Assembly: GCF_000516985.1 (NCBI RefSeq)
Contig: NW_006917094.1
Location: 1,054,001-1,118,000 of the forward strand
Source of the DNA: Pestalotiopsis fici W106-1
Taxonomy: Eukaryota; Ascomycota; Sordariomycetes; Amphisphaeriales; Sporocadaceae
Direction of reading: 5' to 3'
Length of the DNA: 64,000 nt
Shown piece by piece: positions 11,492 to 23,900 of the stretch. The stretch's first letter is position 1. Every line of letters begins with the position of its first letter. Position numbers and translations under genes: made by a program. The notes beneath the pieces were generated by a model, which worked only from the letters and a program-made list of their open reading frames with translations, searched no databases and was not told where the DNA came from.

Positions 11492-13464
11492 ATGAACTCC
11501 GCAGGCCCCGACATGTATTACCAGCAGCACATGTCCGCCGGTCCGGCACCTACTCCTCAGACTGTAACCTCGAATGCCCTCCCGCCGCACTATGGCCACC
11601 AACAACCCACATTGCTGCAGCCCGGTCCTGCACAGTATGCTCCGGCTCCGTATCCGCAATACGGTTATTCCAATGGCTTGACGTCTCCGCAGTCGGCACC
11701 CCCAGTCTCGAACTCGATGGGCTCTACCGTGCTCCCGCCACCTGGTGTGCACCAGCCGGGTATGACGAATGCTTACCCAACTGGCATGGACACGACTGGA
11801 CAAATAGCGCCTCCTGGCATGAAGCCACGCGTAACTGCAACGTTGTGGGAGGATGAAGGCAGTCTCTGTTTTCAAGTCGAAGCCCGCGGCATCTGCGTGG
11901 CACGTCGCGAGGGTGAGCATCAAACCGTTCCAGAATACGTCTTTTGATTTCAGCATTGACACATGTCTTTTCAGATAACCACATGATCAACGGCACCAAG
12001 TTGTTGAACGTCGCTGGCATGACCAGAGGTCGTCGCGATGGAATTCTCAAGAGTGAGAAGGTTCGCCACGTAGTCAAAATCGGGCCCATGCACTTGAAGG
12101 GCGTATGGTAAGATTACCCTCAGCCGTGTCTTATCCCTTCCATGCTAATGTGGGGAAACAGGATTCCGTTTGAGAGAGCCCTCGACTTTGCCAACAAGGA
12201 GAAGATTACCGAAATGCTGTATCCCCTTTTTGTTCACAACATTGGCGCTCTACTCTATCACCCCACCAACCAGACCAGGACCAACCAGGTCATGGCCGCT
12301 GCAGAGCGCAGGAAGGCCGAGGCAGGTGGCCAGATGCGCAACGGCTCCGGTGGCCCTGCACCCCCAGCTGGAGTTCTCCCTTCCATCCAGCAACACTCGC
12401 ACCACCACCACATGGCTTTGCCCGGGCCACAGCCTTCGATTCCTTCCAACAATTCCTCCGGCCGGCCTTCGTTAGACCGTGCTCATACTTTCCCGACTCC
12501 GCCTACTAGCGCCTCGAGCGTGATGGGAACCATGCCTTCGGACAACTACCAATGGCCACAGCCTGGCATGTCCAGCGCTCAGCACCCCAACCCCATGTCG
12601 ATAGATACAGGTCTCAGCAATACTCGATCCATGCCTGCCACTCCAGCAACCACCCCACCCGGAGCCTCGATTCAAAGCATGCAACAGTACCCACAAGTAA
12701 CTCAGCCTTATGACAACTCACGATATGCTCCTCAGCAAGCCCCGCAGGCTTACCCAACAAGCAATACCAGCCCACAGGATCGCGACTCGTACGGCCAAAG
12801 TTACATGAGACCTGGTGACATGGCCCCGCCCACTGGAAGGCCTGCAGGCCCTGGCGAGCAGGATGTGAAGCCCCCCAATGGCATGATCCATTCATCGCAA
12901 ACCGGCGAGCAGCTGTCGCAACCTTCAGCCGAAGACGAGGATCAACACGAAGCCGAATACACGCACAACAGTTCATACGATGGGAACAGGAATGGTTATG
13001 GCTATAATGCACCGCCCTTGGCTCCTCTTGCCGATGCATCTGGCGACCTGGGTGGCTCTGATGCCCACCAGGCAGGTTCCGGCCGTGCGACACCGAGAAC
13101 CACCAATCCCTCCCAAGGATACTATTCCCAGCAGACGGGCTACAATTCTCCCCCCCGTGTTCAGTCGTCGAGTAATCTGTATAATGTAATGAGCAACGCT
13201 GAAGCCCCCGCCAATATTGCGTCCAGCCGAGACGTCTATGCTTCACAAGACATGTCGGCCATGCAAAACGGCTATGCCGCTCCGCCCGTCATGAATGGCT
13301 CTACGGCCAGCATGAAGCGAGGACGGGATGACGACGACGAACGGCCTGGAAGCGGCGGTTTCGATATGAAGCGGAGGAAGATGACTCTTGATGGGACGAT
13401 GCCCGCTTCGACTTTCGACCCAATGAATCGACCTGCTTCCGTTACTTCCGCATTGCGTCGATAG
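11492..13464 (+). CDS. stuA: APSES transcription factor StuA
   Basis: Sequence-specific nuclear regulator of conidiophore and developmental patterning; the APSES (KilA-N-type) domain binds StRE sites. Proposed exons are 11492-11912, 11975-12107 and 12162-13464 (618 residues); both introns are GT-AG and restore phase. The APSES domain spans roughly residues 105-230, with hallmark segments such as [40 protein letters not shown] and [16 protein letters not shown]. The C-terminal half is Gln/Pro/Ser-rich and includes [12 protein letters not shown] followed by KRRK, a likely nuclear localisation signal. The ATG at 11492 was chosen because the following residues ([14 protein letters not shown]) align with Fusarium and Neurospora orthologue starts. 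The same frame is open and protein-like back to 11135, so a longer isoform is possible. The family call is very secure; the N-terminus is less so. Confidence 0.95.
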
Positions 13465-16079
13465 GGTTAATATCCGGGCAACATGCACCTCGAGGCCCAT
13501 CACCAAACTGATTCAGCTCCTGACTCAGCATTCGACCGACTTTTTGACGTATTGCATTTTTCTTCTTTCAATTGCTACGATCATGACGCATTACGCATGG
13601 TGTAACCAACAGGTGGGGAGTTGGATATTCTTGGCTCGGGGGGAGGTGCTACTTCTCCTTGGGTGTGTTGGAAATCTCCCCTTTTCGGACCAAAACGCCT
13701 GTTACGACTAGGACACCACTCCCTTGCAACTTTTCTTTCAGTTCTTGTTGTACTTGTGAGCAACGATTCAGCATCGACCATCCCCGGGCGAAACTCTAGA
13801 GAACGCGACGACGATCTTGACGACTTGCTTCATGCTTGATTTTTTTTGCGATGCCCCCAAGGCTGTGTACATGCTTCACGAATTGATGCAACGCATGGAG
13901 GACCCTAATGATCTCAAAAAAATCCGAAAACACCCTTACAACCCTCTTCTATTTTCCGACCTCTACTTCATGCCAAGCGCGACGAGAAATCGAGCCATGG
14001 AGAATCCCGCCTAACCAGAAGGCGGGTAATGTTTACGACATGACGAGGCCAAAAAACTTGTTTCATTTTCATTTTTATTTTAACAGTTGTGGGGATATGC
14101 TTGAAAGGCTTCAAGCTGATTCTCTCTGATTATGACCTAACGACCAAATTTTTCTTCTCTTCAAAAGGCGCGATTTGCCTGTGGGCGTGTTGGATGGAAT
14201 GATTCTAGGGGATCAGGTCATGAATCGCTAGGAAAGCCCAAAAGCCCTTGCTTGATACAAGACGATTCTAGATATTGAGAATTAAATACATAAAATGAAA
14301 GTATTCAAAATGATCAATTGTCTTTGCTGCCATTTAAATGAGAAGCTGGTGCTAGACCCTTTGGTTGCAAGGGAGTTAGTTGTGAATGCCCCCCCACCCG
14401 TAGACTTGTTGTACATGCTACATGATGTATGGTGGGACAAGAGGATTCAGCGGGTTTCGTCTCGAGACTGGATCCATAAGCCTGCAATATCTCCCAAGTC
14501 TTCGAGGGTTAGTAATCCTAAGAAGAGTGCAGTAGCATGCCTAGGCATTCCAATAGAGTGCTTATATATGCGCCTTTGGCTTTGCTTCCCACCAGTACGA
14601 AGTACATGCCGTGAGACGACGCAGTGCGGAGAGACTGTCAGACTGGTGCTCAGATAGCCATGATCCTTTCCTCACACGATGAACGAGGCAGTATGGAAAG
14701 GGGGCAAAAAAGAAAGAAAAGAGTTCCTCAAAGAATTACCGTTGCACACAGAAATACCAGAGTGAAGTTTGGAGCCGTTGATTGTTTCGAAAACTCCTTC
14801 CCAGGACACCTTCCTCCCCACCATGGCGAGATTTGGGAACGGGATGTTTGGTTTACGCAGCGACCCGTTTGTTGTCGTGTCACGAAAATGGGAGGGTTTG
14901 TGAAGCTCTTCCCATCAAATAAGCTGGCGTCTTCGGGTAGAGTCGGCCTCTCCTCGAAAGGCGGATTCTTTTTTTTTTCTTTTTCTTTTCAAATCTGATT
15001 GAAGTTATCTATCATGCAAAAAGCTCTGCCCAATGCAATACAGATGACACATCTTGTTCCCTCATCGAATCTGATGTCGTTTCAAATCGAGGGATTGGGC
15101 ATTGGCTCATGATGGATTAATTTAGCAGCATGTCGTTGCGAAAGTCACGGGTTCGAATGGCAGATCCGAGACATGCTCTTTGACCCCCTCTTGAGAAACG
15201 CGCAATACTGCCGAGTACAAGCAACCGTCGCTTTTTTTGTAGATGTACTTGCTACCGTTGAGGGATCTAAAACATTCCAGATCAGATCTGGAATACTTGT
15301 TCGGAAGACCGTTGAATCTAGACGGGAGATCCGCCCGCCCTTGGTCAGACATTTTGATATTCAGGGGAGAACGTCTCAGTTAGTAAGCAGCCGGCTTGAA
15401 TTTATTGGCACAGTGTACAATGAATATTTGAGCAAAAACTACGTGCGTAGGCGGTGGATTGCGTCCAATGTGAGTTGGTCTATACTGAAGCTGGTATATC
15501 TCAGCATGCCAACCAGTCAGAACATGGTATATTCAATGTTGGGGTATAATGTATAATTCTGCGGGTGCTCGGGGTCCCGATGCAGCTGTAATAGTCCATG
15601 TATGACGGCGTTACAATAATTCAGCGTCATATATGCCCACTGCCTCGGTTGGACTCCGCATCCCCGCCCCGACTGTACCGTCGCCGATGGCAGATCTGCT
15701 ACAAAAGAAGTGAACCTACGACTTGCAATGGGTATAATTCAGTATTTTTACATTGGATAATTTTTTGAATATCCATAGTTTTGCATCACGGTTTGGCGAA
15801 TATGGGTAAGCCATCTTGAATACTGAGTTGTATTCTTGGCAACACCTACTCAATATTACCGTGCTATTTCATACCCCAACATGACGCGGGTTGTATATGC
15901 ATGCTACAAACTCGCAACCAATAAGGAATCGAAACATAGTCACTCTGAGCATATAAGAATCCCGGCGGTCTCACCTTTTTAGCACCACCTCATTTGTCCT
16001 GCCTTATATAGGCCAAATTACATGCAGTTACTGCACCTGGTACATCATATTGGTGGATTTGAAAACAGATTTTGTCAAC
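13465..16079. other. stuA 3' flank and epoxide hydrolase promoter
   Basis: No supportable gene. The first few hundred bases probably include the stuA 3' UTR. A near-perfect hairpin palindrome (10 bp arms, one central base) lies at 15274-15294. The segment nearest 16079 is AT-richer and should hold the epoxide hydrolase promoter; the start codon has ACAG/AACATG context. Confidence 0.5.
15274..15294. repeat. Perfect short palindrome (10-1-10)
   Basis: ATTCCAGATC and its reverse complement GATCTGGAAT flank a single A. It is not next to a coding end, so it is probably not a terminator; function unknown. Confidence 0.6.
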
Positions 16080-17411
16080 ATGACAGATATCAAACCATTT
16101 CGTATTGCTATCCCCGATACTGAGCTTTCGGATTTGACGAGCCGCCTCTCGCGGTCAAGGTTTCCAGATGAACTGGAAGAAGCTGCCTGGGATCTCGGCA
16201 TCCCCCTCGAGGAAGTCAAACGGTTGGTATCATATTGGGCCAGGTCATTTGACTGGCGTCTTGCAGAGGCAAAGCTCAATGAGTTCCCACAATACACGAC
16301 TCCCATTGCCGTCGACGGCTTCGGGACTCTGAATGTGCACTTTATCCACCAGCGCAGCTCAAGGCCTGACGCGATCCCGCTCATTTTCGTGCACGGCTGG
16401 CCGGGCAGCTTCTACGAAGGGACCAAGATCGTGAGACCCCTAAGCGAGGGCGACGGCAGCCGCAACGGCCCGGCCTTTCACGTCGTGGTGCCGTCGCTGC
16501 TCAACTTTGGCTTCTCGGACGGCGTCGCCAAGCGCGGCTTCTCCATTGCGCAGCAGGCGGAGGCCATGCACAAGCTCATGCTCAAGCTCGGCTATGATGA
16601 TGGCTACGCCACGCAGGGCGGCGACTGGGGCTTTGCCATTACGCGGGCCATGGGCCATTTGTACCCTTCGCACGCCCGTGCCCAGCATATCAACTTGCTC
16701 CCGGCCCGGCCGCCGTCGTTTTTCCGCCATCCGATCTTGGCTGCCGAGAGCGCACTCCGGCCTTGGTCCGATGCTGATCGTGCCGGGCTTGCTCGGTCGC
16801 AATGGTTCCAGAAGGAAGGATCTGGTTATAACCAGATTCAGGCTACTAAACCCCAGACCGTTGGGTACGCGCTGGCTGATAGTCCAGCTGCGCTGCTGAG
16901 TTGGATTTGTAAGTTTCTGGATGGCAAAGTGGTGTCTTTAGGCTATCCAAGCACCAACCCTCATTTTCTTTTGCTGCGGACTGATCTGGTTTGTTTCCTT
17001 TTAGACGAAAAGCTACACGACTGGTCCGACGAATACCCCTGGACCGAGGACGAGATCTGCACCTGGCTCAGCATCTACTGGTTCAGCACGGCCGGGCCAG
17101 CAGCGAGCGTGCGCCTCTACTACGAGAACACGCACGAGCCGGGGGCCGACGGCCACCGCGGCAACCTCTGGGACAAGATGATGAGCTACCAGCCGCACGT
17201 CAAGGTCGGCCTGGCCCGCTTCCCGCGCGAGCTCCTCGTAGTACCCGCCGTCTGGTCCCGGCAGCTGGGCCATGTCGTCTATGAAAAGACGCACGAGCGT
17301 GGTGGCCATTTTGCGGCGTGGGAGGCGCCCCAGGCGATTATTGGGGACCTGCGGGCCATGTTTGGGAAGAAGGGGGCCGCGGCTGGTGTTTTCAAGACGA
17401 GCAAGCTGTAG
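16080..17411 (+). CDS. Epoxide hydrolase (EHN / alpha-beta hydrolase)
   Basis: Predicted to open epoxide rings with water to give vicinal diols. Exons are 16080-16908 and 17005-17411 (411 residues). The 96 nt intron (GTAAGT...TTTTAG) keeps the frame open but encodes family-alien sequence; splicing gives SWIYEKLHDW. The N-terminal EHN domain covers residues about 3-112 (RIAIPDTELSDLTSRLSRSR), followed by an alpha/beta-hydrolase fold. Visible catalytic features are the oxyanion HGWP (105-108), the nucleophile Asp182 in GGDWGF, and His378 in RGGHFAAWE. The first ATG is at 16080; a frame upstream begins only with TTG. The protein resembles microsomal-type (EPHX1-like) enzymes but has no obvious N-terminal membrane anchor. 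Substrate unknown; roles in detoxification or secondary metabolism are both possible. A broken membrane-protein gene lies tail-to-tail with it. Confidence 0.93.
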   Translation: MTDIKPFRIAIPDTELSDLTSRLSRSRFPDELEEAAWDLGIPLEEVKRLVSYWARSFDWRLAEAKLNEFPQYTTPIAVDGFGTLNVHFIHQRSSRPDAIPLIFVHGWPGSFYEGTKIVRPLSEGDGSRNGPAFHVVVPSLLNFGFSDGVAKRGFSIAQQAEAMHKLMLKLGYDDGYATQGGDWGFAITRAMGHLYPSHARAQHINLLPARPPSFFRHPILAAESALRPWSDADRAGLARSQWFQKEGSGYNQIQATKPQTVGYALADSPAALLSWICKFLDGKVVSLGYPSTNPHFLLLRTDLVCFLLDEKLHDWSDEYPWTEDEICTWLSIYWFSTAGPAASVRLYYENTHEPGADGHRGNLWDKMMSYQPHVKVGLARFPRELLVVPAVWSRQLGHVVYEKTHERGGHFAAWEAPQAIIGDLRAMFGKKGAAAGVFKTSKL

Positions 17412-17639
17412 AATTTCTCTTGTGATGAGTTGATCCGAAATCAAGACGTTTGGAAAATCTTTCGGCATTCTATTAAGGCTCGTGATTTTATTGTACACCT
17501 GTTGCATCGACTTGTATTCTATTTGATCAATTCTTGATCAAATACACGAATGATCAGCCCATCATGTCATTGCTGTCTTGAACAACTCAACCATGTCCCT
17601 TTGATGGCTTGATATTTCAGAGGGAGATCGACAAGAACA

Positions 17640-18216
17640 ACGCCCGACACGCAGGCCTGCATCATTAGATATTGCGTAGCGCGATTGACTCTGGTTGCAG
17701 TGTCCTCTGTATAGACTACGTGCTGACGGAGTTGTATGAGTTATTGTGAGAAGGGGTCTATGACTAGAGAGGAGAGAATGACAATTGCACCAATGCGAAT
17801 GGCCCAGCTGCGTATCCAGAAATGCCTGTAGCGCAAAGTCGAAGGAAAACAGGAGAATAGAAGTACGAGCCTCTGAGCCGCCACAACAATCTCAGACTTC
17901 CAAATGGTCCTCGGCTGGCGGAGTCGATAATGCCAAAATCGACCAAGGCTGGATAACCGCAGGAGAATCAGATCCATTTCCACTGTCTAATTGCCGCGTC
18001 AACCACAAATAGCAGCTATCCTTTACTGGCTGTTGACAGAATGGAAACAATGGTGTTCAAGTTGATCTCGTGCCATGAGAAGATGGGCTTCCCGTCGTGT
18101 TCAGCCAATATAATGACCATCCCAAGTAACGAGAGGCGCGATGCAACTATTGAAAAGGCCTCCAAAAGCCATGCTGACGATTTGAACATGTTTTGCGGTG
18201 CTTGAATTCGAGTCAT
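17640..18216 (-). pseudogene. DUF3176 membrane-protein relic, truncated
   Basis: Reading leftward from 18216, pieces of a DUF3176-type fungal membrane protein appear in order: WLLEAFSIVASRLSLLGM, AEHDGKPIFSWHEINLNTIV, LLFVVDAAIRQWKWI, then DFGIIDSASRGPFGSLRLL, then IGAIVILSSLVIDPFSQ and VYTEDTATRVNRATQY. The frame is interrupted by TAG after STASKG, by TGA after QWKWI, by a frameshift after the WRLRG block, and by TAA after DPFSQ. The C-terminal two thirds of the family are missing, since the epoxide hydrolase ends only about 230 nt beyond. Family residues were matched from memory, so the exact boundaries are soft, but order and spacing agree with DUF3176. Several stops fit C-to-T type changes (CAA to TAA, TGG to TGA), as repeat-induced point mutation would give. 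Confidence 0.7.
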
Positions 18217-19285
18217 TGTGAGTTCGGACTTGCAATGCTATACACGTTCGGCAGTGGGAACAAGTAGCCAATGCAGGAGAGCACAGGCATGGGCGAAGCT
18301 CTGTGTTTACAGTTATATAAGCGGTACAAAGGCATGTTCAAAAGGCAGAATGCCCACTGACAATCCAAATAAAGACATGACATTCATGTCGTTCGCGGGT
18401 GCAGCTCAGGCTGAGGCTGAGCTGCAGACACTACCTTGTATATCCTTTTCACAAAGTCGCGATGTGTCTGGGATTGGGTAGAGAGCCTTGACATGCTGAG
18501 CCGGTATCAATGTGTGGGTGGTATTTTGTGATCGTGGGCTGTTCTTCAGCCCCAGAGTGCCATCGAGGAAATATAAATAGTCACTCTCGTCTAGAGGAAG
18601 GACCTTATATGCGCATCTGGCTGCTTTTGGGTTGGTAACCAGATTGATCGATGCAATGCTTATAGATAATGAAGCTGGAAATGACATTGGACACATTTCG
18701 TCAAAATAAAAGGGCAGGCGAGAAAAATGCATCTGCTCTACCACATACATTGGTAGCTCGCTAGCCACGCTACAATGATATTTTCCAACACGTCATTCAT
18801 TTCCGTGATGTAAGATAGTTAGTGATCAACAAAACTGACTTGTGAATCTCGAGTCCACCTCGCAGTCATTGCTGGCCATGGCCATGAGTGACGTACGTAC
18901 GTGGAAGCGGGCAAATAAGAGCAGTGAGACACTAAAACGGTCGTAAAAGACGCTCTCTGTGCGGAGTTGCATCGGCCAGACGTCGGACGCATATACGATA
19001 TGAGGAATATCAAGCATTCGAAGAAATCGCAGCTGACAATTGAGGCCATGCCAAACAACATGTGTATGTCTTCGAATTGACCAGTGAATTGTGTCATGCG
19101 CAGCGGGCCAGCCCATATTTGTTCTTATGCTCCCCGTGTCATCAGATGGAGGACATGTCTATTCTTCCTCCAAGACGTTGGCTGTTTCAGCTGAGAGGGT
19201 GATGATACATCAGATCTTTTGTTGCATATCAGAGGCAAAGGACATCCCATCGTCAAAGTGAATGATGGTTCGTTTGTGGGATGTA
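18217..19285. other. Unassigned stretch with weak minus-strand frames
   Basis: Two minus-strand open frames (18826-19116 and 18406-18768) look partly protein-like but cannot be joined by a phase-consistent intron and match no family I recognise. They may be decayed coding sequence connected with the neighbouring relic, or chance. Confidence 0.3.
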
Positions 19286-19885
19286 CTAGTCTTCATCCTC
19301 GTCCTCGTCGCTTGTCTCTTCGATATTCGACTTCTTGGACTTCTTGTCCGAAGAAGACTTCTCGGTAGCTTTCGAAGGGGCACCGGATGGGATATCCGCA
19401 ACGTCGAGACCTTGGGCGACGAGTTCGGCATTGATGGCGGGGATCGCCTTGAGCAAAGCATTGTATTGCTCGAGGGGAAGTGAGATGCCCTGGAAATAGA
19501 TGTCAGCTTCTAATTCTAGCCCTGCGGTATGAACTCTGAGAACAAGAGGCATGGTTGTCTGACCTTTTTACCGGGCTTTAGAACACCATCATTGTCGGTC
19601 CAATACTCGCGGATATTGATGTAAGGTTTCTTTTGAAACTCTGATATTCCTACACGACGCTTGCCTGAGAGCTGCATTGTGGTTGTTAGACTAGATTTGT
19701 AGTTGATCTTGACAAGAAGGGAATCATACACTCCACCAAGAATTACCATCACTGTCTTTGCCGGACTCGAGATCACCACTGCCAGTCTTGGCCTTCTTGC
19801 CTGTCTTGGTTGACTTGGTCTGGACTTCAACGTCGCTATCGTCATCGCCCGGGCGAACACGCTTGGCGCTCTTGAATCCTGCCAT
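19286..19885 (-). CDS. sub1: PC4/Sub1-type transcriptional coactivator
   Basis: Nuclear single-stranded-DNA-binding coactivator of RNA polymerase II, homologous to human PC4 and yeast Sub1. Minus-strand exons are 19885-19730, 19671-19564 and 19489-19286 (155 residues), with two phase-0 GT-AG introns. The N-terminus is a basic/acidic linker (MAGFKSAKRVRPGDDDSDVE). The PC4 domain follows (about residues 46-110), with LSGKRRVGISEFQKKPYINI, REYWTDNDGVLKPGKKG and ISLPLEQYNALLKAIPAINA. The tail is Lys/Ser-rich and ends in an acidic DEDEDED run. It is somewhat longer than human PC4 but normal for fungi. It is transcribed divergently from the PX-domain gene across about 1.07 kb. Confidence 0.93.
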
Positions 19886-20955
19886 GGTCGATGTCGAGAC
19901 AATGATGGAACTCGTCTTAGTTGTTCTATATCACGGCTCTGTGATTTTGAATCTCGAAGACGCGAACTTCCTGTTCCGAGTGCCTGTTGTGCTGCGTGTA
20001 GGATTGATTACAGTGTAGATGCAAGCAGTGGGGGTAGGTTTGACGCGTTGGAGTTCGGAGCTGGAGGTCTGTACGCGCCTTGCAGGGGTCCCTGCTTAAT
20101 TGAATTTCCACCCTGGGTGACCTCATCTCTTGGGTCTCCCAGTTGGGAGGATACAGGTGCTAGAGTTACATTTTGCAATTACTCTAATGAGCGGAGCAAG
20201 ATGGCATGAATATTTTTATAGATAGTGAAGCTGATGAACTGAATATGCGACCGACTTACGCTTCACTGCCTGTGGAGGACTCCTCTTTATTTACCGCAGG
20301 ATGATCAAAAGGACAAGTAAAGGTGCATCTTCTCCTGATACAATTCAATGCCCTGTTTTAGCATCTTGTTTGGACCTCTAGTGGTTCATAGCACGCGACA
20401 TCTCAATCATCCACTGCTGCACCACTGTGGAAAGGGATCTAGCAGGCCTAAAAGCGCTGGCCCGTGCTGTGGCTGTAACCTTTCCGCCTGTCAGACAAAA
20501 TCTCCGGGGCTTCCAAGGCGCCACTGCCATTGACGGACTTGTGGGGAGTGAACAACGGTCCCTAGCTCAAAGAAACGTTCTTGGCACAACTTGGACAGCA
20601 TCCCGCCAGGGCCACCACCTATTCCCCCAAAGGTCGAGCCGCCTCGATTGTGGAGGGCAGTGGACACACATGTCCAGCATCAAGCTCAAAACACGGGGGG
20701 ATTCGATTTCGGTTCCACATCTACACCTTTCACTCAAAGCGTCTACTGCCTTCACAGATTTGTCTGCGTTTCTGGCGTTGAACAGTTTTCTCCTCTTGTT
20801 TCCTGTTTCTCCATTTTCTCGCGGCTACTAGACTTGACAACTCTCGTGACGGGCGCATCTTTCTATCAAAGGGCATGACGCCACTTCTCATGCCCTCTTC
20901 TTCTCCTTCTCCTAATCTCAATTAACCGACACAACCGACCAATCCAACGTACTCC
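19886..20955. promoter_or_regulatory. Divergent promoter between sub1 and the PX gene
   Basis: No gene is seen. The segment separates two head-to-head genes and must contain both promoters and leaders. The PX side (20760-20955) is strongly pyrimidine-rich, with CT-rich runs just before the ATG. Confidence 0.5.
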
Positions 20956-23900
20956 ATGATCGCCGAACACGATGCGCATGACGGCGCAGCAACTGCCAGT
21001 CCCGTAGTAATGGAGCCCGACCATGCTTCTGAGAATGAACACACGGAGAAGCCTCTGGAGGCTCTTCCGGAGGAACGCGCTCAAGCTACAACGACGGCAA
21101 CCCCCGTGGCCCAAGAAGAAGATTTGGCGACTAAGGCCCTTCAATTCTTATCGACAGCCACGCCAGGAACCCTCGGAGGCATAGCCGTTGCGCTCGCAGC
21201 CGTAACATACTTTATACTGGGGCAGATTGGCTTGGTTTTGATCGGCGCATTTGCTGGCGTCACCCTCTTCATATCCTATGAAGCAAAGCATCCTGAGGTG
21301 TCGCGTGCCGTGCGCCGAGAAAAGGGTTATGATTTCTTGGACCGCTTACTCGACACCAACCCTCAAGCCACAGCATCCAGAATCGACCAAGACGACGAGG
21401 ACGACTCACAAGCCCTGGCGCAAAGCTTTGATCAATTTCAGCCCGAGACGCAGGATGCTCTCACCAGCTTGGTTGATGCTGTCATCCGTGACTACGTTGA
21501 CTGGTGGTATGGTCCGATCATCCCATCCGATAGATCGTTTCCGCTGTCTTGCCGCAAAGTCTTGACATCTTTCCTCCTGTCCGTCTCGAATAGACTGAGC
21601 CGCAAGCGCCCTGCCGACGCATTTGTCGATTTTCTCACCAATACCTGCTCGATCATCATAGTCTTTTTTTCCGAGATGACAGCTGCTTATGCGTCGGTCC
21701 CCACGGACAGCTCCATTACCGCAGCTGACGCCATTTACAACTACCTGTCTACCAACACCGAGTCTGCACTTTCCAATCTGCTCAACCAGAGACAACAGGC
21801 GAGCAAGTTCAAGATGGTAGCCGAAGATCTGCTGGGATTCCTGGAGAGGTCTACCTACGACTGCGACCCTGCCAGAATATTTTTGAGAGAGGTTCTGGCC
21901 CAATCTGTCCTGGAAGGAACTCTGCAAACTTGTTCGAAAGCGGAATGGCTCAATGGCTGGATAGTATATCTGCTGGAGTCGGGAGAGACGGACCTCTCGC
22001 AAGCCATTGACGAGGCTATACAGGATCAAAAGGCTTTTGCTGATGTCGATGGGAATTTCGGCAACATTAGCTTATCCAAGGGCAACCGCAATAGCTACGA
22101 AATGGATCGAGCACGAAAGAAGGAGATGACTCACAAGAAGAAGTTGTCAAAGGCAGACGAAGAGATGGAACGGGCCATGGAAGAGATGAAGAAATTGAAC
22201 GATATGATCGCCGAGGCCGAAAAGTCCAAGCCTACGAATACGACTAATGGGCAAGGTTCAAATGCCTCGGAACTTTTGGAGGATGCATTAAAGTCAAACG
22301 CCGAAGAGCTTGATCTTCAGGGGAATCAGCAGATTGGCGCAAAGTCTGCGGCCGAGACTTTCCGGGAGCTATCCCTAGAAGCCAAAGACCAGATCAGTGA
22401 CTTGGCGCCTGGAATCCAGATGCGCAAAGAGGTGCCAGTCCAATTGCCAATCACTCCAAAGTCATCTATGGACATTTCCCGGCAGAACCCGTCTCCCCTA
22501 TCAGGTCAAGCCCCGAGCCATACGCGGTTCACGCGCTTTGATCAGATCGTCCCGCCTGCTCAGGATGATCAAGAAGAGCCCCGAAGACCGCCGCCGCTGA
22601 CACTCCACAATGCAACTATCACGATATTGGATGACCCCGGCACCGACAAAAGTCGACTTCGCACAAAGCCAACTTGGGAGTATCTTGTCCAAGTTGAGCC
22701 AGCTTCGTCTCATCACCCTGGATGGATGATCATGAAAACATATCCGCAATTTGAAGCACTCCACGAAAGCTTGCGTCGTATAGCGGCTATCTCTGGTGCC
22801 ACCGCTTTTCTCGAAGCCCATGCTACGTTTGCTGCTTGGAAGCTCCACACTCGAGAGTCGTTGCGTGGTGAGATTGAACGATATATGCGTGCCGCGTGCT
22901 CAGAAAAACCTCTGGCCGAGTCGGAAGCCATGAAGAGGTTTTTGGAAAAGGGACAAGACAATAGAATGTCTGCTCAGCGGGGCTTCTCTTTCGAATCGAT
23001 GGGTAAGGGGATGCTGGATGCTGTGCAGACCGCCCCGAAGGGCCTGTTTGACGGTGGTAAAGTAGTCGTCGGTGGTGTGACTGGTGTGCTTGGCAACATC
23101 GGACTGGGCCAGCGCAAGTCGACCATTTCCTCTGTCCACGAAGTATCTGAAGAGCCCAAAACCAATGGCAGCGTCGCAAACAGACCCCTCTCATTGTCTG
23201 CACTTCCGAGAGTGGACACAGCAACTACTTCCAGGTCTCGAGAAAGTATGGAAAGCACGAGATCTTCCATCATCTCGACCCAACCGGGGAAAATGCCTCC
23301 CATGGATCGAAGAGCTAGCTACCAGCTTGACTTTGAGCAGGATGGACTGCAACCAAACCAATACGATCGGTGGGATCGCAAGTCGGTCAGCGCAACCAGT
23401 AGCAGAGGCAATAGTCGTGCGTCCAGCATGGCTGCGCTTCGGTCGCCCATGAAGTCCCCGTCAGAGAGCAACCTCGCCAACGTGAAACTCCCGCCCATGC
23501 CTTCTGAGATACCAGATGACTATGGCTCTCCCAACGGAACTCGGCAAAGTAGTGACACGTATTCCAGGAGTGAAAACAATCTACTATCGCCACAGACTTC
23601 ATTCTCATCCCCGTCGCAATCTCAGACATCCCATCAGCACAAACGATCATCAGTTAGTGACTACTTGGCAAAACGGCCCAAGAAGGAATTCCATCCTTTG
23701 TCTGAACAGGAGACACGAGTGGCAGTCGAGCTACTCTTTGCAGTCATTAATGAGCTGTACACTCTGTCTTCTGCTTGGAATATCCGAAGGACCCTGCTCA
23801 CAGCTGCAAAGTCTTTCCTCATCAGACCGGGCAACCCGTCCCTTGTATCGATTCAGACACTCATTCAGGAAACTGTCCTGGACGCCAACACGTCCGATGC

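Noticed and set aside
15140..15175. GGGTTCGAA resembling a tRNA T-arm
   Set aside because: The bases on each side do not pair into a T-stem and no other cloverleaf arms are present.
16050..16079. Ten extra N-terminal codons for the epoxide hydrolase
   Set aside because: That start would be TTG; the first ATG, directly before the EHN domain, is at 16080.
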